In this document: in pieces, positions 35,880-46,882 of the stretch
How the letters are laid out: each line of letters opens with the position of its first letter
Position numbering within the stretch: the first letter of the stretch is position 1
From: Isoetes taiwanensis
Lineage: Eukaryota; Streptophyta; Lycopodiopsida; Isoetales; Isoetaceae
Direction: 5' to 3'
Assembly: GCA_021234155.1 (NCBI GenBank)
Contig: JAJEKV010000063.1
Span: forward strand, 6,573,710-6,637,709
DNA: 64,000 nt
The notes under the pieces: generated by a model
Told to the model about the DNA's origin: nothing
What the model saw: the letters and a program-made list of their open reading frames with translations, nothing else
Databases searched by the model: none
Position numbers and translations under genes: made by a program

Positions 35880-36290
35880 TGAAGGCCCCGAAGGAGCCAA
35901 ATTTTTTTTTAGGTTTAACACAAACCATTACATTCCACACTTAAAAAATAAATTCCCTCTTAAACCCCCTTTGGTTTGGGTTCATATTCACATGGAGGGT
36001 GATGTAGGACAGTAAGAAAATTATATTATGCATGTACAAAATCAACACCATATAGTACATTGCCTCAAATCGTATAGTATTTTGCAAACTGTGTTATACA
36101 GTATACCAAAACTTGTACATGCATACCCCACAAACGAGGATCTCTATGTACGGTCTAGATCGAGGAATAAAGAGCATATATGCTTATCAACAGCCCTCGA
36201 TGCCCGGAGTCACCCCTCGTATGAATATGCACCCAAACCAAAGGGGGTTTAAGGGGGGGATTTAATTTTTAAATGTGGAATGTAATGGTT
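35880..36290. repeat. Fold-back repeat family, copy 2 (complete arms)
   Basis: The long arms pair: CAAACCATTACATTCCACA (about 35924) with its complement ending GGTTTG at 36292, and CCCCCTTTGGTTTGGGTTCA (about 35966) with its complement near 36236. The interior carries TACCCCACAAACGAGGATC. No coding frame. The terminal duplication is not clear because the right arm abuts the segmental duplication at 36291. MITE-like in structure. Confidence 0.75.
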
Positions 36291-36829
36291 TGTATTTATA
36301 TACTTCTTTCTTAAGTCATTCCTAACAATAGTTGAATGCATCTACAATTCCTTTATCTAGAAAGAACAATGACATGATGTTTGTTAAAGTTTGCTAATAA
36401 AGTTTAAAGCATTGTTAAAGACTTTTCAAAGAGCTGATCTGATAACCTTGGCTACAGCCATTCCAAAAGTGCATATGTACTTAAAGAGACTAATTGGATG
36501 CATTTCCCACGAGATCTTCTCAATAAAATGGCAGGCATAATTTATCATGTTCAACTTTCGGTCCAAAGGTTATATAAAATATTATTGCATAAATCCAATG
36601 CATAACTTGTACATACTCATACCAACAATTTTATGAGAATCAAGAGCCCTTTTAAATAAATCTAGAAAATCAAGGCAAAATAAAGCATCAGAATAAATTT
36701 CGAAATTTTGTACTACCTGCAAGGCATTGCATTATTAAGGGCTCTTATCCATGCCCTCTGAATCGATAATAGAGATTAGCAGCTTAACTATAACCCTGTG
36801 CTGCTCTAATACCAACAAATAGCTCTTAC
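36291..36829. repeat. Segmental duplication, copy B (right part)
   Basis: Paralogous to 23838-24579. It starts TGTATTTATATACTTCTTTC and ends CTCTAATACCAACAAATA. It continues exactly where copy B broke off at 28352 and has an empty site (TTTTATGAGAATCAAGAG, about 36633) where copy A carries the 24.2-kb LINE. Confidence 0.85.
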
Positions 36830-37135
36830 ACTAATGCGCGCTTGCTTGCATCATGATTTAAGGATTTAGCCATGACAATATTTTCCCATTGGGGAGAAAC
36901 CAATCAGAACTAGAAACAAAAAAATGACGTCTTCCATCATGAAGCTATCGTCCCCATCACTATATGGTCATAAGAACTTAATGGAAAGTGTTCCAGGGTT
37001 AGGAAAGCAACTTGTAAAAGAAAAGTCGAAAAGTCACTTTGTTCTAGATTTTGCCGCCGAAAATAAATGTTCTCGGAGTTTACCCTGATTGGAAATCCTC
37101 ACACCCACCCAAAGAATATCTTAAAAATAAGTAGA

Positions 37136-37165
37136 CTAGTAAACGTGTGCCCGATGTTGCCGGGC
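37136..37165 (-). mobile_element. Helitron-like 3' terminus, second copy
   Basis: On the minus strand, a hairpin GCCCG..CGGGC with a seven-base loop (37149-37165) is followed after nine bases by CTAG and T. It matches the arrangement at 2.9 kb, with the same loop core GCAAC. The 5' TC end was not identified. Confidence 0.5.
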
Positions 37166-37514
37166 TAATGTTCGGCCATGTGTTTTTATTTGTCCTTTAA
37201 CGTCCATATGTGCAACTTTCGACAACACCACATGTTGATGTTTGCAAGAATAGACATCATTTGCTTTTGTAACTTTTTTTATTTTTGAAATTGTATAATG
37301 AACGTATCATCAATGTATTAACTTTGCATATATAAGAATGTTTCTTTACCTGACAAATGTATTAAGAGATGATCATGACAAACTAAACAACAAAAAGAAA
37401 GCTCGCAAAAAATATACTCTTTTTATAATGGAGCTATGTCAACACGCATGCATCAAAACATCTAATAACAACAATCCATACTATGTCTATGGTCAGCAAT
37501 AACAGACCGAAAGT

Positions 37515-38051
37515 TTGATCGTGAGAATTTTCAGTCAAAACTTCTCGGGCCACCACACAAAGAATGCAGATTGCTCCTCCTGGCGCTTCTTGGAGGTGGG
37601 GTGGTCTTTTCGCCACGGAACTTGGTCCCCAGGGCAATGTCGGTGTTCTAAGTCCATTGGCAGAGCCAAATCATGGTTCTGGAAAGGGGAGGTTGTCCGT
37701 CCGTCCCCAGGGCCTTGGGGAGAGGACTTTTGGGGCAAGCAGCTTCCGGGGGGATTTTAGGGTCCGTGCTCTGGCGTCACACCCCGATTCCACGTCAAGA
37801 CACCGCGCAAGGTCCCGGCCAAATCTGACAAGGAGAGGGCCTCCGAAACGTAAACCCTGTGGGTTGCCAGGTTCTAGAAGGGTTTGCGTTTTGGGGGCCG
37901 AGTTTTGCTCTGTTGCATTTGGGACGTGGCCGAGAAGCTGCGGTTGAGAATGCGGAGCAAGGGGAACTGACGGAATGGAGTTTGGGCCTATCCTCCTCCC
38001 GATGTGGCAATTAGAAGTCGGGGGGCGCTTTTGTAGTGGCAAGACATTCAT
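37515..38051. other. GC-rich island with open frames on both strands
   Basis: About 500 bp of GC-rich sequence in an AT-rich neighbourhood. Long frames exist on both strands (37564-37947 plus, 37671-38051 minus), which is expected from low AT content. I recognise no domain. It lies directly left of the palindromic repeat array and could belong to the same element. Confidence 0.35.
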
Positions 38052-38216
38052 AAATTCATAATTAATGCATTGTACGAAAATAAATTCTGATTTTTTTGCC
38101 AGCTGGATTCCTAATTCATCACCAGCACACAGCCCAATTTTCAGAATTTTCGGAGAAGGTCTAGATCAAAGGGTTAGCATTAGAATGGTCGGGGTAGCCC
38201 GTTGTGGGGCAACCGA

Positions 38217-38819
38217 GCTGACGACAAGCTGACGTGTAATGACACCTGGCCCGCCAGCCAGCAAGCCACGTGGGCACCCATGGCACGTCAGACTAAATGG
38301 ACGTCGTTTAACGACGATATGCTGACGTGGCATGACACGCAGGCCGGCCGTCGTGGCACCAGCAGCAGGCCACGCAAGCGGTCGCGAGTCAGCTCTGCCT
38401 GACGTCGTTTAACAATAACACGCTGATGTGGCATGACACGCAGGCCTGCCATCGTGGCAACAACAACAGGCCACGCAAGCGGTCGCGACATGTCAGTTCT
38501 GCGTAACGTCGTTAAACGACGTTCTGCAGACGTGTCATGACACCTGGCGTGCTAGCCTGGCGAGCCGTTAGGCCACGCAGGCATCCAGGGCACGTCAAAT
38601 CAAATACGCGTCGTTGAACGACGTCTTGCGGACGTGTCATGACACGCAACCCGGCCAGCTTGGCAACAGCAGCAAGCCACGCAAGCGGTCGCGACATATC
38701 AACCCTGCGTTTCGTTGTTTAACGACGTTCGCGTCAACGACGTCGTCGTCGTTCATAGACATCATGACGTCGTTGATCAATGTGCGGGCGTCGTTCAAGA
38801 TCGACGATCCCTTGTAGTG
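38217..38819 (-). mobile_element. CACTA-like terminus with palindromic subterminal repeats
   Basis: The right end reads, on the minus strand, CACTACAAGGGATCG from 38819, as in CACTA elements. Inward are five tandem units of about 100 bp (starts near 38217, 38304, 38403, 38508, 38609). Most are headed by a palindrome of the form CGTCGTTnAACGACG and contain GTGGCATGACACGCAGG and CCACGCAAGCGGTCGCG. Subterminal repeats of this kind are known from CACTA transposons as transposase-binding sites. The opposite terminus was not found in the window. Confidence 0.6.
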
Positions 38820-39434
38820 AAATAGAGATTAATCATCCATCTAAACAACCAAGGGTTAATCTCTATCTAGAATCTCAAGCTAACTAAAACTACTAGCTGG
38901 TATCTGAGCTAGATCTCCCATCTCTCAGGTTCTCCATGCTCTGCTGGTTGAATAGGATCCTCCTCCTTCTCCAATTGCCTCCGAATCGAATTGGGCAAAT
39001 TGGTGTGGAAGCCCCAATTTGGGTGACCCAAAGCTAGCAGGTCTGCCCTGCCCAATCGATTTGGGCCAGATGGCAATTATAGAATAGTTATCATTAACTA
39101 ATTTAATATTTTAGCCTTTTTAATATTAGGTTAAGCTCTAACTTCGAATTAGGTTTTAGGGTTAGGTTTCCACTTTAATAATTAATGAGTTACATAGCTA
39201 ACCTTAGCTTATGAATAATTAATGCGCTATTAATTATTCATAGTGATATGTCATGTATTTATACGTATAGCATATAAATATGTAGAACTCACATTCTCCC
39301 CACCTTAAAATGATGTTGTCCTCAGTATCAAGACTATGCTTGCTCTGGGGAAGCATATCACATGGTGGAAACAAGGCTCCCGTCCTTAAAGAGGTAACGC
39401 GAGATTAGAAGTCACACAAAAGTTGTCATCTTCA

Positions 39435-39751
39435 GTCCTTCGGGGCATGGTCTAGTGGCAGGACCTTAAACTGCCACACCTGAGGTCACGGGTTCAAACC
39501 TGGCCAATATCGGTCTAGTAATGGGGACCTTAAAATCCATTGCCCCGAGGTCACGGGTTCAAGTATGACCAACTGGTCCTGTGGTAGAGACCTTAAACCT
39601 GCCATATGTACTCGATAATCACATGCAAAGCAGCTCCTAGCATAAGGTATCGCGGCTAGGTAGTGGGTTGGCTTACATGTGATATGTAGAATGTGATGTA
39701 GCTACTGTACTCATGATGTGATGGTAAATAGACTGACGTCCTTCAATAAAA
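39435..39751 (+). mobile_element. SINE with multiplied tRNA-like head
   Basis: A tRNA-derived SINE flanked by a perfect duplication AAAAGTTGTCATCTTCA (39418-39434 and 39752-39768) and ending in an A-rich tail. The head has an A-box-like TGGTCTAGTGGC and B-box GGTTCAAACC (about 39448-39515). A second unit (GGTCTAGTAATGGGGACC, then GGTTCAAG, about 39510-39563) and a partial third (TGGTCCTGTGGTAGAGACC, 39574-39592) follow. The body has no coding content. It is transcribed by RNA polymerase III in this class and moved by a LINE partner. Confidence 0.85.
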
Positions 39752-39768
39752 AAAAGTTGTCATCTTCA

Positions 39769-42700
39769 AAGTGATCAAGTTTGAAATGACGTGTAATGTG
39801 CAATTTATAACTCTGCGAGAATTACACGGTAAATAATTGGACGTTATGTGGAAGGGGACATAACGATATATGTTGTCCGCAGCATTGGGGTTAGGTTGAA
39901 CTACTAGAAGAATTAAATTACGAAAGATCAAACATTAGGTATGTGATACCAAAGATATATATAGATCATACAGGATCATCGTTTAGGACGGTAGTCTGTC
40001 AACAATTGACATGCAAAGTATAATATATAGCGGATACAACATTGGTCCCTGGTGGACCATATCCTATAGAGCTTAGCAGGGCAAATAGAAGACATATATC
40101 ACAAGAAGAACATGGGCCAGTAAGGACCCTTAAGAAAGCTGCAGGCGTGAAAATAAGCGCTTCTGGCTTACAAAAGCATAAAAGATGAGTATTCACAAGA
40201 TAATTTATATGTTGTGGTTGAAGGGACCACCCGCTTTAAAAAAGAGAAACTAAGAATGAGGGGATCCTATCATGCCTAAGGCCTGCATTTCATTTTGATA
40301 TAAGGAATGGCAAAGTTCTCATTATAGCCGTAAACGGACGCATCCTATCATGAATTGCCTATTTGCCCCTTCCCACGGCTAGGATGCATCTAGCCCCAAT
40401 CATCTACATGATCCCTGCCGGATCTAGCACGTACATGACCCTTGCCAAATGGTACACACCTCGAGATGGTGGGTGGCGAAGGTAGCACATATATGTCCTT
40501 CGAAGGCGGAGTTGATGGCATCGTTGTTGGTGCATGCGTGGCGTTGCCGTTTGATGTCTGGGTAAACGCCTTCAAAATTCGTCTTGAAGAAGGATGTTGG
40601 ACCCTCCTTTGGTAAGTGGTTCCTTCTAACAAAGTGAGACAGGTTATGAGTGTTTCCTGTTCGCATGTATGCATGATTAAGAAGAGCGTATTGAAGTAGT
40701 TCCACCAGCCCGTCCATCATATCCAAGAGCATTTGGAAGCCATAGTCGAGACAGAGTGCTATAATGGTATGTGTGTTTCTATTGAAGGACTAAAAGGTGA
40801 GCGACCCAAGAAGACATACCTTATTAACACAAGAATGCATTTGCCATTTGGCATATATATTCCTATTCATGCGAAAATGATACTGGATATAGCACCATGT
40901 AGTTCAGGAAGAAGTGGCTCATGATTATTCGACATAGAACGAAGCACAGAGGTAACGGACCAAGGTAGAAGCTAATTTTTAATTATCAATCATAGAAAAA
41001 GAACGTCAGTTTAGAAGTGGGAGCTTGTAACAATGGTAGTGTAGGTATAAAACGTTGACCCGACATTTTATAGCTATTGCTACTTGAATCGAGGTATGAT
41101 TCACGGAAAGCTAGAGAGTAATGGCGTATAACGACGCGGATCTATAAATTATAGGTTATAAAATTACATATAATTTGCGTTACATAAGGAAGCTTAAGTT
41201 CCTTAAGTATGCAATATAGATGCCCGGATATGGATGAGTAAGATGAGAACGTGGATGACTAATATCTTGCAACATGGGAATGGATTGGCATTCATATTCA
41301 TAACGGGGAATTGACAGTGGTGTGGAATGCAGCTTCCATACAAGGTGAAGATAATTGTGGTAAAAACAAGCGAAGACGAGCATAGGCATCCTATAAGACC
41401 ATTCGAATGGGAAATGACAATTGCTAGCAAATGGCGCAATCGTCTGAAAGCGTGAAGTAAGGTGTGCTGGAGCTTTGGTTATTGGAAGCTGACCTCCAAC
41501 GAATGATGCATTAGGGAGGCAAACAATATACCCACATGACAATGGTCATTCAAGGGAGAGCGTGAAAGTTCTTGTGAACAACATTTCAAATATAGGGAAT
41601 TTGAAGAGACACTTTGAATAACCTAAAGTGTGGAATATGAACAAGGTAGGTGCCCAATGAACATCTCACCAAGGAGAATGTGCTCTGGGTTTGGTACTAT
41701 GTGTGTATCTCGAGGAGTAGCTCCTTGTTGGTATATGCATACTAGGACCATTTAGTGGTGAAGCATAACAACAAAAAGAAAGGTTATATAATAGAACTTT
41801 TAGTTCCCAGTCCGTATGAATACGGAAATAATGAAGATAAGAGTTCTTATACTAGACATTAAACATGTCCACTAGGAACTTACGGTGGCATCTCTCACTG
41901 TGGAATTTGTGACTAGAACTTGAGAATCAAGTCGAGCTAGAGTCAGAGGGTCTAAAAAGTGTGGTGTCAAACCACAACATGTATATGGTACAAGATAAAC
42001 GAGTTGAGAAAATATGTTTGCGGCGACAAGAAGTTGAATTTTTGGTGGATAATGTCATCCACTACATTGTTATACGAGAGCGGATTATAATTACATGAGA
42101 CGAGGAGACTATACATACACATGTATTAGAGTTGTAGGTAGTGAGGATTGTACAATCTGGCCAGCAATTATGAACATAGCTATGGGGCTACGTCAAAGGC
42201 TCAGATATGACTCTAGAGTTAGGAATGATACACACATGTGACTAGATCGCATAAGGACAAGGTGGTGGTCATGAATGTTGGAAAGATTTAGTATGAAATA
42301 CTACATTAGTGTTGAGATTAAGGATGTCAACTGTGACATACAAATTTATGCCATACAGGAAGGTAGTAGGATACTCGTGCAAGGCGGGTGGAATGTTACC
42401 TGGTAAGGTTAAAAGAACAAGCATAATGAGATGCTTATTTATGAAAATATTGGATGAGGTTTGATCTACCAGAGATAAGCACTTAAGTTATCCCAATTGT
42501 TTGGAGTTGACTATCTCTGGTAGGTACAATGTACTAATGGTCATGAAAAGAGTTTAAGTCAGGGAAATAGCCAGAGTAAGTCTAGCTTACGTGGCGAAGT
42601 TACATTCAGAAACATTTCGACGATGGTTGGAACGGAATGGAAATAACAGATAATAGAAGGTTAACTATTCAAGGGTTCTAGATATCGATGAATTAAAGCA

Positions 42701-43392
42701 GCATTACAAGCTGCGAGTATCAATTGAGTGTAGAAATAGCAGGACACATGGAATAGCGCATCTAATGATGGAAGAAGAGAAGGACGGTTACTTCACCAAT
42801 CATACCTTAAGAGATAACCGATGAGAGGGCAATACATAGCAGTTCTAAGTGCCAATAAGAATCAAGACGAGGTGTATAGAGTAGAAGGGGCGAGATTATG
42901 TAGACTAACAGTCCCTATATCCTTAGAATTACCTTAGTCATGGGAAAGAATGATGAATCCCAAAGTAGAGACAGGAGGGTCCCTTGACTTGAGGTATACA
43001 CCTCCTATTGATTATAACTTTAAGAACCTTAAGAGAAGAATAAGAATGGAGACCCTACGGCTGTTGATAAAAGAAGGTTTGAACATATGGGCTTAATACT
43101 ATGGGATCGAGACGATTTAATGCCTCTGTATTATTATGAGGGGTCGGAAGACAAGAACATTTGAAACTGATCAAAAGTTGAAGTTGACATGATACCTTGA
43201 GAAAATAATAAGTTAATTGGGAGAAGAGATGGTTGATATTGGAACGCAAGTAATGTTTAGATAATTGAGCCTTTGGAACAGCTCTTCGGAGGGGTACGAA
43301 CCTTTGGAAATTTGGCATAATCTCGTTGGAAAAACATAGTTTATGGACAGACTAAAGTACCATAAGGCACTATCCAGTAACGAAGTCAGAGC
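39769..43392. other. Non-genic stretch
   Basis: No recognised gene. The composition is purine-leaning with many short frames. Minus-strand frames at 40390-40732 and 41180-41542 have no clear family. Similar sequence resumes after the Sola-like transposon at 48370, so the transposon sits inside one older block. Confidence 0.45.
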
Positions 43393-43495
43393 AGGGGGGT
43401 GAAAGTATGCTGGTGGGTATCAAAAGCATGCGTCCGGACGCATGCTTGTAGCATGCTTATAGCAGGGTTTTAGCCCGCTTAAAGCACCCCTGCTT

Positions 43496-44280
43496 TTGCT
43501 TAATTTGGGTGCTGGTGGGCGTAACTGCCCGTCATATTTTTTACGCCCTTCATGTACTCGACGTCCACCTCACCAACGAACCGTTAGGAAAATGATTGTT
43601 GGATTTTGGCTGGATTTTCGCGCGAGTGGTAGTACGTTGCAAATTCGTTGGAGCCCAGAACTACCACGACCTCATGGCCCGCGAAAATTCTCCCTCCAAT
43701 TCACTAATTCTCCCTCTCTCAGGAATTTCATGGCGCTCCCTGATACCGGCCTGGAGGCAATCACACGTTTAGCATTGGACTTTCGGCCTGATGAATTCCA
43801 ATACAATGTTCCAGATTTGTTGGATGTCAATGCAACACAGGAAATATCGCGTGAAGATCCAGTTTCCTCTGCAATTTACAAGAAATTGGATGCAGAGAGA
43901 AAGAGAGAATACAGATTACGGAATAAGATGAGGAAAGGAGGTTATGAGCACGAGACGCAGGCAAGAAATAGCCAAGCTTGTAGTTGATTACTTCAACAAG
44001 CTCACCAAAAAGCGTTCACCCGAACTCAAGGCCGATGTGATGAAGAGGGTGGAATTTTGCCAAATCCAAAGGAGTGCAAGGCAGCGGGGGTGCTGCTCAA
44101 CAACTTGAAACAGACAATGGCAGCCACAAAGAGGCAAAGGAACCATGATGTTTGGAGAGCCAGAACCTCGACACTGGTGATGGCTTCTTCCACAAAATCG
44201 AGATGCAATTCCACTATGGCAGGGCTGTTAGGTGCATCTAATTCTTGCTTTCATGCCTGTGCTTCTTCGTGCTTTTAAGT
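43496..44280 (+). pseudogene. N-terminal coding region of the Sola-like transposon
   Basis: A plus-strand frame (43496-43987) encodes LPDTGLEAITRLALDFRPDE, then a charged segment AIYKKLDAERKREYRLRNK. Homologous-looking sequence continues in another frame (LVVDYFNKLTKKRSPELKAD, about 43976-44035) and then a third (AGVLLNNLKQTMAATKRQ, about 44086). I infer one protein region broken by frameshifts or short introns. Function is unknown; in this position it is likely the DNA-binding N-terminus of the transposase. Confidence 0.5.
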
Positions 44281-45327
44281 GCTTTTAAGTGCTTGTATCT
44301 GCTGAGTGATGCTGGATGGGATATGTTCATTTATTAATGTGCAATATTTCTTATGATAGGTTGCATGAGGTCAACAATTGCAACTGCTGCATTAAGAAAA
44401 TCGGAAGCCGCCCCTTGGGAATGGTCCGTGGTCTAGCTTCCAAAGGAGGTTGAGGTGCGATTCTCTCACCCCCAGCACCAAGCAAAGCATACCGTATTCG
44501 AAACAAAATAGCGTAGTCTCTCCTTGCAAGAAAGATGTTGTGAACACCGTTGGAGAGTCGGGGCTTCCGAATTTCTTATCCCTTGCACCTTATGGAGGTC
44601 ACACGTATAAGTTTCCATACAAATTTTTCTTTGCTATTATTGCATAAATATTTCTAATCAACGGCCACCATTCACCAAAAGCTATTTCAACAATACAAAA
44701 GGCACATCCCGAACACCCCTGCTTGCTTAAAGGCTTTTCGAAGTTGAAGCCTATTTATGTAAAGAAAGTATCGAAAAGGGAAACATGTTGTTGCATATAC
44801 CATATGAAGTTGGAGTATGCCGGGTAGCCCTCAATGCATTAAGGTCACGAAAAACCGGATTTCATGGTGAAGAGTGCAAGTGCACCCGCAAGGTCCCGTG
44901 GACCTGGTGAGACGGTTCCGCCAGCCAACATATGTATGACTCAACCAAATGGTGCTCGAGGGTCGTGGTTTGCAACAAGAGCGAGGGTGAAGAATGGCAT
45001 AAACATGATCGCTGATGCGCATATGTCGGCGTGGCATAAAAACTCTTCCTATATGTCCAAGAGAAAGAGAGAATCATGAGTTCTTGCTTGAATAGAAGAC
45101 GCTTTGAAAAGGTAATACTCTCTTTATTTTATGTCAAACATGCCGATATGTGCCGCCATCCGCCGAAAACTGCTTTGTGCTTTCAACTTGGCGCTTAATC
45201 TTCGCTTTTTATGCTACGCACCTTGTTACGATTCCAAAGGAGACATTAAGAGGCTCGGTGGAGTTGTAGACCTGCTTACCAAGGAGGTGCCAGGTGGCAG
45301 CAGAAAGAAAAGAGCCAATGCCACCAA

Positions 45328-45470
45328 GAAGGGAAACAAAAGTAAGAAATCCAAGGTAGCTGGTGGGACACAGCCTGAAGCTGCAGCACAAGTTGAGAAG
45401 AAGGGAAACAAAAGTAAGAAATCCAAGGAAGCTGGTGGGACACAGTCTGAAGCTGCAGCACAAGACGAGA
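45328..45470 (+). repeat. 72-bp direct duplication inside the transposase
   Basis: Two in-frame tandem copies encode KKGNKSKKSK followed by AGGTQ and EAAAQ. They differ at only a few bases. The lysine clusters look like a nuclear localisation signal, which the duplication doubles. Confidence 0.85.
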
Positions 45471-46600
45471 CCTCAAATGGCAAGGGGAAAAAAAAGAAAG
45501 GACCAAAGCCAGTCCTTAGATTGTCTTACAAGAGAACGGCAGTGAAGGATTTCATTTCATATCTGTGTTCCACATTGAAGATATTCGTGCCACACAATTA
45601 CAGGGCTAGATGGCAGGCCATGCAATTCAGGAGTTGCCTGGACAATATCCAAGATGGCACCATTGTTTCTGTAATTGATTTTGCAGAGAATTACAAAGAT
45701 AAAAATACAAAGGCGTGTTCAAAGCCAAAGATTGGCACAATGACCAGATAACAATTCTCGTCCACATCACGTATAGGATGGACATCAGTTCTGGGATCAG
45801 AAAGCTATTGAAGGAAACCCATTTTTACTTGAGTGATGACAAGCTTCATGACACTCTTTTTGTGCAGCACTGTCTTAGAAAGCACAATTCATGGCTTGTA
45901 TCAAATGGTGTAGATTTCTCTAGGCATATAGTTTGGTCAGATGGTTGTTCTAGCCAATTCAAATCTGCCCGGCCATTCTATTTCCTACCAAGATATCACC
46001 ATGAGCTAGGGAAGGAAATAGTATGGAATTTCTTTGGGACATCCCATGGTAAGGGAGAGCACGATGGGCAAGGGGCAGTCCTTAAAGGGGCATTCACTAG
46101 AGAGCAGCTCAAGTATGATGGGGTGAGATTTAGGGGTGCTGCTGATGCATGTGAATTCGCAACTCGTTGGAATGAAGGTACCAACAACGGGGACATCAAA
46201 AGGTATTATGCTTTCATCTGTTGTATTCTGTTGAGTAGTGCTTTTCAGAACCGCCAGAATAATGTCTTTGAATAGTGCTTTCATCCGCTTTAAGTCTTTG
46301 TCACGTGAACCGTTGTAATGTGATGAGTAGTCTTTGTATTATCTTTGTCTGTGAGATGCAATACTTGTTGTCTCCTTGCGGTACTTCGGGTAATTGGAAA
46401 GGATGATGTTCATAGGACGCACCACCGGACTATGCGCCGTGGTGGAAGGGACCAAGCAAATACACAAAGATCCCATGACATACTTGGCCAAATCAAGCAC
46501 AAGGGTGGCTCATAGAGGTTTAAGTTGTTTCTGTGGTAACTGTTTGAAAGGAAACTGGTCATCTTGTGTGAACAAGCACAGATTGAAGAATTGGAAATAT

Positions 46601-46795
46601 CACTACTATAAAAATAGGTAGAAATGGCACAAAAGTGACATTTATCCTCCGCCTTTTACCGGGCATAAACGTCACTTTTGTGCCATTTGGGGAGCACAAA
46701 CGTCATAAATGGCACAAAAGTGACGTTTATGCCCGGTAAAAAGGCGGAGGATAAATGTCACTTTTGTGCCATTTCTACCTATTTTTGTAGTAGTG
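46601..46795. mobile_element. CACTA-type fold-back MITE, 195 bp
   Basis: The left end CACTACTATAAAAATAGG is mirrored at the right end (CCTATTTTTGTAGTAGTG), with a 3-bp duplication TAT (46598-46600 and 46796-46798). Nearly the whole element folds back: two arms with GGCACAAAAGTGAC and CGGAGGATAAATG-type sequence surround a short centre. The CACTA terminus and TAT duplication fit the CACTA superfamily. It sits in the transposase reading frame, so it is younger than the host transposon. Confidence 0.9.
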
Positions 46796-46882
46796 TATGT
46801 TACACTAAAGCCAGATAAGTCTACTGGTGAAGGTACTGAAGACGAAATCGATGAGGCATTTTTTGAAGGTGATGGAGAATGG

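Noticed and set aside
37564-38051. Pair of overlapping 126-127 codon genes
   Set aside because: Open frames on both strands are expected in GC-rich DNA, and neither has a recognisable domain.
38880-38920. Second LTR element with a primer site TGGTATCTGAGC
   Set aside because: One mismatch to the Met-tRNA complement, no TG..CA LTR end just before it, and no matching repeat found.
39448-39516. tRNA gene
   Set aside because: A and B boxes are present but no cloverleaf or anticodon arm is convincing; the TSD and A-rich tail show a SINE.
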